Assembly: GCF_003148475.1 (NCBI RefSeq)
Contig: NZ_QGGG01000022.1
Location: 1 to 63,284, forward strand
Reading direction: 5' to 3'
Length of the DNA: 63,284 bases
Source: Pseudaminobacter salicylatoxidans
Lineage (GTDB): Bacteria; Pseudomonadota; Alphaproteobacteria; Rhizobiales; Rhizobiaceae
Of the stretch, positions 1 to 8,754 are shown piece after piece. Position numbers and translations under genes: made by a program. Position 1 is the first letter of the stretch. Every line of letters starts with the position of its first letter. The notes beneath the pieces are model-generated. The model saw nothing but the letters and a program-made list of their open reading frames with translations. It had not been told where the DNA came from and did not search any database.

Positions 1-165
1 AGGCCTTCGCTAAAATCAAGCATTGGATGCGAATGGCCCAGAAGCGAACTATCGAGGACACCTGGCGCCAGGTCGGACACCTCGTAACAACCATCAAAGC
101 TGACGAATGCCAAAACTATCTCGCAAACGCCGGATACGCTTCCGTCAAAACGTGAAGGACTCTAG
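1..165 (+). mobile_element. 3' end of an IS630-like insertion sequence (left contig end)
   Basis: These 165 bp recur inverted at 63120-63284 with two mismatches. They contain the end of a transposase reading frame followed by a short non-coding tail that ends in CTAG at 162-165. IS630-family elements insert at TA, commonly within CTAG, which fits this boundary. The unique sequence starts at about 166. Only the 3' end is present; the rest of the element lies outside the window. Confidence 0.8.
3..155 (+). CDS. IS630 family transposase, C-terminal fragment (partial, 5' end outside the window)
   Basis: An open frame runs from the window edge to TGA at 153-155 and gives the last 50 residues of a transposase. 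The segment RTIEDTWRQVG followed by DECQNYLANAGY is the usual C-terminus of IS630-type DDE transposases, where the catalytic core lies upstream. Catalytic residues are not in view. The copy at the right end encodes the same peptide, except that Lys here is Glu there. Transcription from this element points toward msrA, 96 bp downstream of its stop codon, so read-through is possible. Confidence 0.75.
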   Translation, partial: AFAKIKHWMRMAQKRTIEDTWRQVGHLVTTIKADECQNYLANAGYASVKT

Positions 166-251
166 CACGCATACGCTCACGCGAGCGTGTTCCGGCTTGA
201 TTTCCAATCCTGCCGCCCATCCTTTACTGGTGGAGGCAGGAGGAACGAGCC

Positions 252-863
252 ATGTTTCGCCACATCCTCGCAACCGGGGCGGCCGTGATCGCCTTCACCT
301 TACCCGACGGTGTTGCGCTGGCGAAGGCGCAGACCGCCATCTTCGCCGGCGGCTGCTTCTGGTCGGTCGAAAGCGATTTTGGCCATGTGCCGGGCGTGAT
401 CTCGATGACGGCCGGCTATATCGGCGGCACCAGCGACCATCCCACCTATGAGGATCACGAAAACGCCGGCCACCGCGAGGCGGTCAAGATCGAGTTCGAT
501 GACACCAGGATCAGCTATGCGCAGATGCTCGACGCCTATTGGCATTCGATCGATCCGACCGACCGCGGCGGCCAGTTCTGCGACCGCGGCCACAGCTACA
601 CGACCGCGATCTATGCCACCGGCAAGGAGCAACTGGCGCTGGCCACGAAGTCCAAGGCGGTGGCCGCGACCCAGCTGAAGCAACCCCTCGCCACCGAGAT
701 CGCGATGGCGCCGACCTTCTGGCCGGCGGAGGACTATCACCAGCACTATGCGCGGAAGAACCCGGTCCGCTACTCGAACTATCGCGTCGGCTGCGGCCGC
801 GACGCGCAGGTCGAGCGGGTCTGGGGGGCGACCGCCTATCACGGCATGGAGGCGGGGCACTGA
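252..863 (+). CDS. msrA: Peptide-methionine (S)-S-oxide reductase MsrA, exported
   Basis: 203 aa. The enzyme reduces the S-epimer of methionine sulfoxide in proteins. The family motif GCFW is at residues 34-37 with the catalytic Cys35; a probable resolving cysteine is Cys181, and the conserved GGQFCDRGHSYTTAIY stretch follows residue 105. A hydrophobic N-terminus (about residues 4-24) ahead of the catalytic domain suggests export to the periplasm, unlike the cytoplasmic form. A strong AGGAGG lies about 10 bases upstream of the ATG at 252. The gene stands alone, shortly after the left IS end, and faces lpdA across a terminator. Confidence 0.93.
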   Translation: MFRHILATGAAVIAFTLPDGVALAKAQTAIFAGGCFWSVESDFGHVPGVISMTAGYIGGTSDHPTYEDHENAGHREAVKIEFDDTRISYAQMLDAYWHSIDPTDRGGQFCDRGHSYTTAIYATGKEQLALATKSKAVAATQLKQPLATEIAMAPTFWPAEDYHQHYARKNPVRYSNYRVGCGRDAQVERVWGATAYHGMEAGH

Positions 864-865
864 CC

Positions 866-960
866 AGAGCATTTCCAGCAAAAATGCGAAGCGGCCTTGC
901 GCCCGCAAATGCGTAAAAACAACGGACGGCCCGGTTCCAACGAATCGCAAACAGGAACCG
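866..960. repeat. Palindromic intergenic repeat, rhizobial type
   Basis: The stretch begins AGAGCATTTCCAGC, continues through GCGAAGCGG and AAATGCGTAAAAACAA, and ends with GGAACCGCTCC. From memory this matches a repeat that is very common between genes in Mesorhizobium and relatives. It contains imperfect inverted repeats and no gene. It lies between msrA and the terminator at 977. Confidence 0.55.
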
Positions 961-976
961 CTCCAGGTTCCAAACA

Positions 977-1005
977 AAAACGGGCGCCACGCGGGCGCCC
1001 GTTTT
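977..1005. terminator. Bidirectional terminator between msrA and lpdA
   Basis: A perfect stem AAAACGGGCGCC / GGCGCCCGTTTT with a 5-base loop ends in a T-run on either strand. It lies between the convergent ends of msrA (+) and lpdA (-), so it can stop both transcripts. Confidence 0.85.
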
Positions 1006-1029
1006 CACATCAGCCGAAGCTGTCGGCAA

Positions 1030-2433
1030 TCACATATGGATCGGCTTGAAGAAGGTGGCGAGTGCCGCCTCCTTCACCGCTTCCGACATGGTCGGATGCG
1101 CGTGGCAGGTGCGGGCGAGGTCTTCGGCCGAGCCGCCGAACTCCATCAGCACTACCGCCTCGTGGATCATCTCGCCGGCGCCGAAGCCGACGATATGCGC
1201 GCCGAGCACCTTGTCGGTGGCCTTGTCGGCCAGCACCTTCACGAAACCGTCGGTGTGCAGCATGGCGCGCGCGCGGCCATTGGCGGTGAAGGGGAACTTG
1301 CCGACCTTGTAGTCGATGCCGGCCTTCTTCAGCTCCTCCTCGGTCTTGCCGACGGAAGCCACTTCAGGGCTCGTATAGACGACGCTCGGGATGACGTCAT
1401 AGTTCACGTGGCCGGCCTGGCCGGCGATGATCTCGGCAACCGCCACGCCCTCGTCCTCGGCCTTGTGTGCCAGCATGGGGCCGGCCACCACGTCGCCGAT
1501 GGCATAGATGCCCGGCACGTTGGTGCGCAGATGGCCGTCGGTCCTGACGCGGCCGCGCTCGTCCATCTCCACGCCTGCTTCCTTGAGGCCGAGACCCTCG
1601 GTGTAGGGGCTGCGGCCGGTCGCCACCAGCACGACATCGGCCTCGATGGTTTCGGCATCGCCGCCCTTCACCGGCTCGAATGTCACCGAAGCGCCCTTCT
1701 TGCCCTTGGCCGCGCCCGTTACCTTAGAGCCGAGCTTGAAGGCGATGCCCTGCTTGGCCAGCATGCGCTGGAACTGCTTGGCCACCTCGCCGTCCATGCC
1801 GCCGAGAATGGTGTCGAGATATTCGACCACCGTGACCTTGGCGCCCAGGCGCGCCCAGACCGACCCCAGCTCCAGCCCGATGACGCCGCCGCCGACAACC
1901 ACCAGCGTCTCCGGCACCTTGGGCAGCGACAGCGCGCCGGTGGAGGAAACGATGACTTTCTCGTCGAACTCGACCTTCACGCCCGGAATGCCGGCGACGT
2001 CCGAGCCGGTGGCGATGACGATGTTCTTCGCCTCGATCTCCTCGACCTTGCCGTCCTCGGCCGTGACCGCCACCTTGCCGGCCGCAACCACCTTGCCGGT
2101 GCCGCGAAAACTGTCGATCTTGTTCTTCTTGAACAGGAAGCCGACGCCGTTGACATTGGCCGAGACGGTGGTGTCCTTGTGCGCCATCATCTTCGAAAGA
2201 TTGAGCTTCGGTTCCACCTCGACGCCCAGCGTGTCGAAGGAATGCTGCGCCTCGGCAAGCATTTCGGAGGCATGCAGCAGCGCTTTGGAGGGGATACAGC
2301 CGATGTTCAGGCAGGTGCCGCCGAAGGTCTCGCGCTTTTCGACCACGGCCGTCCTGAGGCCGAGCTGGGCTGCCTTGATGGCGCACACATAGCCGCCGGG
2401 TCCCGATCCGATCACCACCACATCATAAGCCAT
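1030..2433 (-). CDS. lpdA: Dihydrolipoyl dehydrogenase (E3)
   Basis: 467 aa flavoprotein that reoxidises the lipoyl group of 2-oxoacid dehydrogenase complexes with NAD+. The FAD-binding GSGPGG is at 9-14, the redox disulfide GGTCLNIGC gives Cys41 and Cys46, a second nucleotide-binding glycine motif ([10 protein letters not shown]) lies near 180, and the C-terminal HAHPTMSE supplies His446 and Glu451. Length is typical. It is the last gene of the mdh-suc block, separated from sucB by three unrelated genes, and most likely serves the 2-oxoglutarate dehydrogenase made by sucAB. AAGGAAG precedes the ATG. Confidence 0.96.
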   Translation of the reverse strand: MAYDVVVIGSGPGGYVCAIKAAQLGLRTAVVEKRETFGGTCLNIGCIPSKALLHASEMLAEAQHSFDTLGVEVEPKLNLSKMMAHKDTTVSANVNGVGFLFKKNKIDSFRGTGKVVAAGKVAVTAEDGKVEEIEAKNIVIATGSDVAGIPGVKVEFDEKVIVSSTGALSLPKVPETLVVVGGGVIGLELGSVWARLGAKVTVVEYLDTILGGMDGEVAKQFQRMLAKQGIAFKLGSKVTGAAKGKKGASVTFEPVKGGDAETIEADVVLVATGRSPYTEGLGLKEAGVEMDERGRVRTDGHLRTNVPGIYAIGDVVAGPMLAHKAEDEGVAVAEIIAGQAGHVNYDVIPSVVYTSPEVASVGKTEEELKKAGIDYKVGKFPFTANGRARAMLHTDGFVKVLADKATDKVLGAHIVGFGAGEMIHEAVVLMEFGGSAEDLARTCHAHPTMSEAVKEAALATFFKPIHM

Positions 2434-2455
2434 TTCGTCTTCCTTCTAGCTGATG

Positions 2456-3211
2456 TCAGCGTCCGCCGCTCACGTTCAAGATTGCGCCTGTCGCATAGGA
2501 TGCCTTGTCCGACAAAAGCCAGAGCACGGCCTCCGCGACCTCCTCGGCCTTGCCTTCGCGCTTCATCGGCACGAGGCCGCGAATGGCCGCTATGCGATCC
2601 GGCTGGCCGCCGGAGGCATGGATTTCGGTATCGATGATGCCCGGCCGCACGGCGCTCACGCGCACGCCCTCCGTGGCGACCTCTCGGGCAAGCCCGATGG
2701 TGAAAGTGTCGATCGCGCCCTTGGAGGCGGCGTAGTCGACATATTCGCCCGCCGAACCGAGTTGCGCGGCGGCCGAAGAGACGTTGACGATCGCCCCGCC
2801 CGTGCCGCCATGCAGCGTCGACATGCGCTTCACCGCCTCGCGGGCGCACAGCATCGAGCCGATGACGTTGATGCGCATCATGCGCTCCAGCCGTGCCGCG
2901 CTCATCTCGTCCACGCGCGCCCTGGCGTCGACCACGCCGGCATTGTTGACCAGTGCGTCGAGCCGTCCGAAGCGCGCATCGACGGCCGCGAACATGGCCA
3001 GCACATCGGCCTCGCTGCCGACATCGCCTTTCACGGCGAAGGCTTTGCCGCCTTCGGCTTCGATCTCGCGCACCAGTGCCGCTGCCGCCGCTTCGTTGGA
3101 AACGTAGTTGACCGCCACGCGGTAGCCGGCCTTGGCGGCCAGCCGGCAAATGGCCGCGCCGATGCCGCGTCCGCCGCCCGTCACCAGCAGAACCCTTGCC
3201 GCGCCGCTCAT
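2456..3211 (-). CDS. SDR family NAD(P)-dependent oxidoreductase
   Basis: 251 aa short-chain dehydrogenase. It has the nucleotide-binding TGGGRGIG at 11-18, NNAG at 89-92, and the catalytic Ser near 145 with Tyr160 and Lys164 (YAASK). The C-terminal half has the usual VRPGIIDTEI. Such proteins reduce or oxidise carbonyl/hydroxyl groups; the substrate cannot be told from sequence. The start at 3211 overlaps the stop of the upstream gene by ATGA, so the two are probably translationally coupled. A longer in-frame extension exists but is rejected because it would run back through the upstream gene. lpdA follows 22 bp downstream. Confidence 0.88.
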   Translation of the reverse strand: MSGAARVLLVTGGGRGIGAAICRLAAKAGYRVAVNYVSNEAAAAALVREIEAEGGKAFAVKGDVGSEADVLAMFAAVDARFGRLDALVNNAGVVDARARVDEMSAARLERMMRINVIGSMLCAREAVKRMSTLHGGTGGAIVNVSSAAAQLGSAGEYVDYAASKGAIDTFTIGLAREVATEGVRVSAVRPGIIDTEIHASGGQPDRIAAIRGLVPMKREGKAEEVAEAVLWLLSDKASYATGAILNVSGGR

Positions 3212-3711
3212 TCCTGGCACCCCTGCAGGGTGAACACGTCCCAGGGCAGCCTGGAGAACCCGCCTTCGCCATAGGCCGACGAGAAGCGCAGCGAATAGGC
3301 CAGGTCGGGAAAGATCAATGTCTCGGGCGCATCGGCGCGCTCGGCCGGCAGGAGCCCGATCCTGCCCGACTTGTCGGCGGAATAGATGACGCCCTGCCAT
3401 ACCGTGCAGGCTTCAAGCTCCTCGCCGGTGACGTCGCCTTCCGGACATTTGTACATCAGCATGCCGTTGGGCCGCTCAACGTCGTCGGTCCACATGACGA
3501 GGCCGTCCAGCACGACACCCTTGTCGAGCGCCATGCGAAACTGGTTGGTGATCGCCGCCCCTTCCCCGCGTGGCGTGAAATCGACGGTTGCGGCCTTGTC
3601 GCGGTCACCATAGACGGCCAGTTCCATCGGGCAGGCGGCCTGCGCGGACGCGGTCGCCGCCAGCAACACCGGAACCGCCGCCGAGACGAAATGCGGGCAA
3701 AGGCCGGCCAT
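3208..3711 (-). CDS. Exported protein of unknown function
   Basis: 167 aa. The start at 3711 is chosen for the AGGGG six bases upstream and because it opens a clear signal peptide (residues 1-27, ending ATASAQA before ACPMEL). The mature part has four cysteines, suggesting disulfides in the periplasm, but no motif I recognise. The stop overlaps the SDR start by four bases. It lies inside the TCA block between sucB and lpdA, with a VOC-family gene upstream. No function is proposed. Confidence 0.65.
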   Translation of the reverse strand: MAGLCPHFVSAAVPVLLAATASAQAACPMELAVYGDRDKAATVDFTPRGEGAAITNQFRMALDKGVVLDGLVMWTDDVERPNGMLMYKCPEGDVTGEELEACTVWQGVIYSADKSGRIGLLPAERADAPETLIFPDLAYSLRFSSAYGEGGFSRLPWDVFTLQGCQE

Positions 3712-3757
3712 GCGTCCCCTCAAAGCCGCTGTCGCGCGGAAGGCACGATGCCCGGCT

Positions 3758-4186
3758 TCACGGCTGCTGCTCCAGCGGCGCGTTGAAGGCCCAGACATGG
3801 CCGAAGGGATCGGTGATCTTGGCGTAGCGCGCGCCCCAGAACATATCATCGGCCGGCATGGTGACGGCGGCTCCGGCCGCCACCGCCTGCTCGACGGCGT
3901 GATCGACATCGCCGGGCTTTGGCAGGTTGATGTTGATGGTCAGCCCCGCGCCGCCGCGGCTGAGCGGCGACAGCACGTCGCTGGAAAATTCGGGGAACTC
4001 GTCATGCAGCATCACTTCCGAGCCGAACATGGAGAGATTGGCATGCAGCACGCGCTCGCCGTCCTCGGCCATCTGCTCATAGGTTTCGACCGCGTCGAAC
4101 GCCTTTTCATAGAAGGCGATGGCCTCGCGGCCGCCCTTGACGCACAGATGCACCTGAATGGGGGGAATGTTCGGTTCGAAGGCCAT
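3758..4186 (-). CDS. VOC family protein (PhnB/glyoxalase-like)
   Basis: 142 aa, a two-module vicinal-oxygen-chelate protein of the PhnB-like kind. The N-terminal VHLCVKGGREAIAFYEKAF and the later ITDPFGHVWAF are typical of the family. Members include glyoxalases, dioxygenases and antibiotic-binding proteins, so the ligand is uncertain. It is transcribed in the same direction as the suc genes but is separated from sucB by two hairpins (4215-4312), so it may start its own small operon with the exported protein and the SDR. Confidence 0.85.
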   Translation of the reverse strand: MAFEPNIPPIQVHLCVKGGREAIAFYEKAFDAVETYEQMAEDGERVLHANLSMFGSEVMLHDEFPEFSSDVLSPLSRGGAGLTININLPKPGDVDHAVEQAVAAGAAVTMPADDMFWGARYAKITDPFGHVWAFNAPLEQQP

Positions 4187-4214
4187 GGGTCCGCTCCTTT
4201 CGGCGGCAGCCTAA

Positions 4215-4262
4215 CGCATGGCTCCGCAAACCGAAATCGGTTTTGCGCAAGAGAGCCATGCG
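4215..4262. repeat. Long cruciform-type inverted repeat between the VOC gene and sucB
   Basis: Outer arms CGCATGGCTC (4215-4224) and GAGCCATGCG (4253-4262) match perfectly. Inside, CGCAAACCGA pairs with TCGGTTTTGCG with one bulged T. The result is a nearly 20-bp hairpin about 45 bases long. It may be an intergenic repeat element or an RNA-processing or stability structure in the operon. Confidence 0.6.
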
Positions 4263-4281
4263 CCGTTTCGGGATACGCAAG

Positions 4282-4312
4282 CGCGGATGCCTTGCGTCAC
4301 AAGGCATCCGCG
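4282..4312 (-). terminator. Hairpin downstream of sucB
   Basis: A perfect 13-bp stem (CGCGGATGCCTTG / CAAGGCATCCGCG) with a 5-base loop lies 18 bases past the sucB stop. No T-run follows on the minus strand, so it is either a weak terminator or a 3'-end-stabilising hairpin. Confidence 0.55.
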
Positions 4313-4330
4313 TTCGTGGAAAAACGGATC

Positions 4331-5602
4331 TCAGAGATCCAGAACCAGACGCTCCGGGTCCTCCAGGCTTTCCTTCACGCGCACCAGGAAGGTCACGGCC
4401 TCCTTGCCGTCGACGATGCGGTGATCGTAGGAGAGCGCCAGATACATCATCGGGCGGATGACGATCTGGCCGCCGACCACCATCGGGCGCTCCTGGATCT
4501 TGTGCATGCCGAGAATGCCCGACTGCGGCGCGTTGAGGATCGGCGTCGACATCAGCGAGCCGTAGACGCCGCCATTGGAGATGGTGAAGGTGCCGCCCTG
4601 CATGTCGGCGACCGAGAGCTTGCCGTCGCGCGCGGCCACGCCCAGGCGGCCGATCTCCTTCTCGATCTCGGCGATAGACATCTGGTCGGCGTCACGCACC
4701 ACCGGCACGACGAGGCCCTTCTCGGTGCCCACCGCCACGCCGATATGGGCGTAGTTCTTGTAGATGATGTCGGTGCCGTCGATCTCGGCGTTGACGGCCG
4801 GGATTTCCTTCAGCGCATGCGTCACGGCCTTGGTGAAGAAGCCCATGAAGCCGAGCTTCACGCCGTGCTTCTTCTCGAACACGTCCTTGTACTTGGCGCG
4901 CAGGTCCATCACCGCCTTCATGTCCACCTCGTTGAAGGTGGTCAGCATGGCGGCGGTCGACTGCGCATCTTTCAGGCGGCGCGCGATGGTCTGGCGCAGC
5001 TTAGTCATGCGCACGCGCTCCTCGCGCACCTCGTCGGCGCCCGAGGACGGCGCACGCGCGGCGGCGGGGGCCGCAGCCGGCGTGGCGGCCGGAGCCGTGA
5101 TGCCCCTGGCGACGGCGTCAAGCACGTCGCCCTTCAGCACCTGCCCGCGCTTGCCCGAGCCCGCCACCTGATCGACCGACAGATTGGCTTCGGCGAGCAG
5201 CTTAGCGGCCGAAGGGGCCGGCGGCATCTTGCGTTCCTCGACCGGACCTTCGCCGGCGATGCTGGCGGTCTTCTCCGCCGCTTCCCTGACGGTGGCGGCA
5301 CCGGCAGCACCGGCCGCCTGCGCGACCGCCTCGAGCTTCGTGGCCGGCTTGGCGGCAGCGCCCGCACCCTCGGCGATGGTGCCGAGAATGGCGCCGACGC
5401 CGACATTCTCGCCTTCCGGCGCGGCGATTTCCGACAGCGTGCCGGCGGCGGGCGCCGGCACTTCGATCGTCACCTTGTCGGTTTCGAGCTCGACCAGTGG
5501 CTCATCGACGGCAATGGCGTCGCCGACCTTCTTGAACCATTTGCCGATGGTCGCCTCGCTGACGGATTCGCCGAGGGTCGGGACGCGGATTTCGGTAGCC
5601 AT
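4331..5602 (-). CDS. sucB: 2-oxoglutarate dehydrogenase E2, dihydrolipoyl succinyltransferase
   Basis: 423 aa. It transfers the succinyl group from the E1-bound intermediate to CoA. The N-terminal lipoyl domain (residues 1-76) carries Lys43 in ETDKVTIE. An Ala/Pro-rich linker leads to the E3-binding domain (about 127-163), a second linker, and the catalytic domain ending in SYDHRIVDG with His394 and Asp398. Length and order are typical. It follows sucA by 33 bp. Its E3 partner is most likely the lpdA product nearby. Confidence 0.97.
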   Translation of the reverse strand: MATEIRVPTLGESVSEATIGKWFKKVGDAIAVDEPLVELETDKVTIEVPAPAAGTLSEIAAPEGENVGVGAILGTIAEGAGAAAKPATKLEAVAQAAGAAGAATVREAAEKTASIAGEGPVEERKMPPAPSAAKLLAEANLSVDQVAGSGKRGQVLKGDVLDAVARGITAPAATPAAAPAAARAPSSGADEVREERVRMTKLRQTIARRLKDAQSTAAMLTTFNEVDMKAVMDLRAKYKDVFEKKHGVKLGFMGFFTKAVTHALKEIPAVNAEIDGTDIIYKNYAHIGVAVGTEKGLVVPVVRDADQMSIAEIEKEIGRLGVAARDGKLSVADMQGGTFTISNGGVYGSLMSTPILNAPQSGILGMHKIQERPMVVGGQIVIRPMMYLALSYDHRIVDGKEAVTFLVRVKESLEDPERLVLDL

Positions 5603-5635
5603 TTTTCTTTGCCTATCCGTTTCTTGATCTGAAAA

Positions 5636-8626
5636 CTATTCGCCGAGCGCATCGTCGAGGAACGCCTGGAGCTGGGCCAGGTGCTTCGACATCAGGCCGG
5701 TAGCCGGCGAAGCGGCGGCCGGCCGGCCGGTGTAGCGCACGCGCTGATGCTTGGCGTCGATATGGGCCAGCACCCATTCCAGATACGGGTCGATGAACGA
5801 CCACGCACCCATGTTCTTGGGCTCTTCCTGGCACCATACCATCTCCGCATTGCGGAAGCGCGACAGCTCGGTGATGAGCGCCTTGGCCGGGAACGGGTAG
5901 AGCTGCTCGACGCGCAGCAGGTAGATGTCGTCGATGCCGCGCTTCTCGCGCTCCTCGTAGAGGTCGTAATAGACCTTGCCGGTGCACAGCACGACGCGGC
6001 GGATCTTGGAATCCTTCTGCAGCTTGATCGGCTGGTCCTTGAGATACTGCGCATCGTCCCACAGCAGGCGGTGGAACGAGCTTTCGCCCGACATCTCGGC
6101 CAGCGTCGAGACCGCGCGCTTGTGGCGCAGCAGCGACTTCGGCGTCATCAGGATCAGCGGCTTGCGGAAGTCGCGCTTGAGCTGCCGGCGCAGGATGTGG
6201 AAGTAGTTGGCCGGCGTCGTGCAGTAGGCGACCTGCATGTTGTCTTCCGCACAGAGCTGCAGGAAGCGTTCCAGGCGCGCCGACGAGTGCTCCGGCCCCT
6301 GCCCCTCATAGCCATGCGGCAGCAGGCACACGAGGCCCGACATGCGCAGCCACTTGCGCTCGCCCGACGAGATGAACTGGTCGAACACCACCTGCGCGCC
6401 GTTGGCGAAGTCGCCGAACTGGGCTTCCCACAGGGTCAGCGCCTTCGGGTCGGCAAGGCTGTAGCCATATTCGAAGCCGAGCACGGCTTCTTCCGACAGC
6501 ATGGAGTTGATGACCTCGTAGTTCGCCTGCGCGGGCGAGAGGTTGTTGAGCGGAATGTAGCGGTTCTCGTCGCGCTGGTCGTAGAGCACCGAATGGCGCT
6601 GCGAGAAGGTGCCGCGCTCGGAGTCCTGGCCAGACAGGCGGATCGGGTTGCCGTCGAGCAGGATCGAGCCGAAGGCCAGCGCCTCAGCGGTCGACCAGTC
6701 GAGGCCTTCGCCCGATTCGATCATCTTGCGGCGCGCGTCGAGGAAGCGGCCTATGGTCCTGTGCGCCTCGAAGCCGGCCGGAATGTCGGTCAGCTTCTTG
6801 CCGATCTCCTTCAGCGTCTTGACCGGCACGGCGGTCTTGCCGCGGCGCAGCTCGTCCTGATTGTCGGCGGCGCGCAGGCCCGACCATGCGCCGTCCAGCC
6901 AGTCGGCCTTGTTGGGCTTGTAGGACTGGCCCGCCTCGAACTCGGCTTCCAGCGTGGCGCGCCACTCGGCGCGCATCGCGTCGACCTCGGCTTCGCTGAC
7001 CAGCCCCTGGGCGATCAGCTTGTCGGCATAGAGCTGCACCGTCGTCTTATGGACGCGGATGTTGCGGTACATGATGGGCTGCGTGAACGCAGGCTCATCG
7101 CCCTCATTGTGGCCGAAGCGGCGATAGCAGAACATGTCTATCACCACCGGCTTGTGGAACTTCATGCGGAACTCGGTCGCCACCTTGGCCGCGAAGACCA
7201 CGGCTTCCGGATCGTCGCCGTTCACATGGAAGATCGGCGCCTCGATCATCTTGGCCACGTCCGACGGATAGGGCGAAGAGCGCGAGAAGCGCGGATTGGT
7301 GGTGAAGCCGATCTGGTTGTTGATGATGAAATGCAGCGTGCCGGCAACGCGGTGGCCGCGCAGGCCCGACAGGCCGAGGATTTCGGCAACCACGCCCTGC
7401 CCGGCGAAAGCGGCGTCGCCATGGATCAGCAGCGGCAGCACCTTGGCGCGCTCCTCCAGCGGCACGATCTCGTGGCGCGGCGTGCGGTGGTGAAGCTGGT
7501 CCTGCTTGGCGCGGGCCTTGCCCATCACCACCGGATCGACGATTTCCAGATGCGAGGGGTTGGCGGTCAGCGACAGGTGCACGCTGTTGCCGTCGAACTC
7601 GCGGTCGGAGGAAGCGCCCAGATGGTACTTCACGTCGCCGGAGCCCTCCACATCGTCGGGCGCGAAAGAACCGCCCTTGAATTCATGGAAGATGGCGCGG
7701 TGCGGCTTGCCCATGACCTGGGAGAGCACGTTGAGACGGCCGCGATGGGCCATGCCCAACACGATCTCCTTCATGCCGAGCTGGCCGCCGCGCTTGACGA
7801 TCTGCTCCAGCGCCGGGATCAGCGATTCACCGCCGTCGAGGCCGAAACGCTTGGTGCCCTTGTACTTGACGTCGATGAACTGCTCGAAGCCCTCGGCCTC
7901 GATCAGCTTGTGCAGGATCGCCTTCTTGCCTTCGGAGGTGAAGGCAATGCCCTTGTCCGGCCCCTCGATGCGTTCCTGGATCCAGGCCTTTTCCTCGGGG
8001 TTGGAGATGTGCATGAACTCGACGCCGAGCGTCGAGCAATAGGTGCGCTGGAGGATGTCGAGCATCTCGCGGATGGTCGCATATTCCAGCCCCAGCACGC
8101 GGTCGATGAAGATCTTGCGGTCGTAATCGGCCTCGGTGAAGCCGTAGGACGACGGCGACAGCTCGTCATAGTCCTCGATCGGATTGGCGATGTCGAGCGG
8201 ATCGAGCTTGGCATGGAGATGGCCACGCATGCGATAGGCACGGATCATCATGATGGCGCGCACGGAATCGCGGGTCGCCTGCATGACGTCAATGTCGGAC
8301 AGCGCCTCGCCCCTGGCGGCGGCCTTGTCCTTCACCTTCTTTTCGATCGTCTTTTCGACCAGCGCCCAATTGCCGTCGAGCGCCGAAACCAGCTCGCCAT
8401 TGGCCTGCAGCGGCCAGTTGGCCCGCGCCCAGGAAGCGCCCCGCGCGTTCTTCTTCACATCGGCCGCATCATCCTTCAGCGACGCGAAGAAATCCTGCCA
8501 TTCGGGATCGACGGAAGACGGATCGTTCTCATAGGCAGCATAAAGCGCGTCGATATAGTCGGCATTGCCGCCATAGAGAAACGAAGTGAGGGAAAACTGA
8601 TCGTTGGCCTGATCTTGCCGTGCCAT
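5636..8626 (-). CDS. sucA: 2-oxoglutarate dehydrogenase E1
   Basis: 996 aa thiamine-diphosphate enzyme that decarboxylates 2-oxoglutarate in the TCA cycle. The protein begins MARQDQANDQFSLTSFLYGG and shows the family blocks LGMAHRGRLNVL, HFIINNQIGFTTNP, NEGDEPAFTQP and LPHGYEGQGPEHSSARLERF. The start at 8626 is chosen by family resemblance. An in-frame ATG at 8635 is possible: its AGGAGG is separated from the ATG by a small hairpin (GCGGGG / CCCCGC). The gene follows sucD after about 130 bp that hold an inverted repeat. Product of the conserved mdh-sucCDAB operon. Confidence 0.97.
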   Translation of the reverse strand: MARQDQANDQFSLTSFLYGGNADYIDALYAAYENDPSSVDPEWQDFFASLKDDAADVKKNARGASWARANWPLQANGELVSALDGNWALVEKTIEKKVKDKAAARGEALSDIDVMQATRDSVRAIMMIRAYRMRGHLHAKLDPLDIANPIEDYDELSPSSYGFTEADYDRKIFIDRVLGLEYATIREMLDILQRTYCSTLGVEFMHISNPEEKAWIQERIEGPDKGIAFTSEGKKAILHKLIEAEGFEQFIDVKYKGTKRFGLDGGESLIPALEQIVKRGGQLGMKEIVLGMAHRGRLNVLSQVMGKPHRAIFHEFKGGSFAPDDVEGSGDVKYHLGASSDREFDGNSVHLSLTANPSHLEIVDPVVMGKARAKQDQLHHRTPRHEIVPLEERAKVLPLLIHGDAAFAGQGVVAEILGLSGLRGHRVAGTLHFIINNQIGFTTNPRFSRSSPYPSDVAKMIEAPIFHVNGDDPEAVVFAAKVATEFRMKFHKPVVIDMFCYRRFGHNEGDEPAFTQPIMYRNIRVHKTTVQLYADKLIAQGLVSEAEVDAMRAEWRATLEAEFEAGQSYKPNKADWLDGAWSGLRAADNQDELRRGKTAVPVKTLKEIGKKLTDIPAGFEAHRTIGRFLDARRKMIESGEGLDWSTAEALAFGSILLDGNPIRLSGQDSERGTFSQRHSVLYDQRDENRYIPLNNLSPAQANYEVINSMLSEEAVLGFEYGYSLADPKALTLWEAQFGDFANGAQVVFDQFISSGERKWLRMSGLVCLLPHGYEGQGPEHSSARLERFLQLCAEDNMQVAYCTTPANYFHILRRQLKRDFRKPLILMTPKSLLRHKRAVSTLAEMSGESSFHRLLWDDAQYLKDQPIKLQKDSKIRRVVLCTGKVYYDLYEEREKRGIDDIYLLRVEQLYPFPAKALITELSRFRNAEMVWCQEEPKNMGAWSFIDPYLEWVLAHIDAKHQRVRYTGRPAAASPATGLMSKHLAQLQAFLDDALGE

Positions 8627-8663
8627 TTTTCTCATGCGGGGTCTGCCCCCGCCTCCTTTTCAA

Positions 8664-8753
8664 GAATGGTGAACAGTGGATGGTCAATGGTGAATGGCAT
8701 CGGCCTCGAGACTCCGGGTGATGTCCATTCACCATTCACAATTCACAATTCAC
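8664..8753. repeat. Inverted repeat with ATTCAC heptads between sucD and sucA
   Basis: On the plus strand AATGGTGAATGG (8686-8697) is the exact reverse complement of CCATTCACCATT (8725-8736). The right arm is built of four ATTCACN heptads (8726-8753), and the left arm carries degenerate copies in the opposite sense from 8664. No ORF is supported. The element abuts the sucD stop codon at 8755 and lies within the operon, so its hairpin would be in the mRNA. Confidence 0.6.
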
Positions 8754-8754
8754 T

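Noticed and set aside
748-2637. A 629-codon plus-strand frame across lpdA
   Set aside because: It is the antisense shadow of lpdA; it has no ribosome-binding site and no recognisable domain.
2456-3400. Longer start of the SDR at 3400
   Set aside because: The extra 63 residues overlap the exported-protein gene in another frame and lack SDR sequence; MSGAARVLLVTGG is the family-like start.
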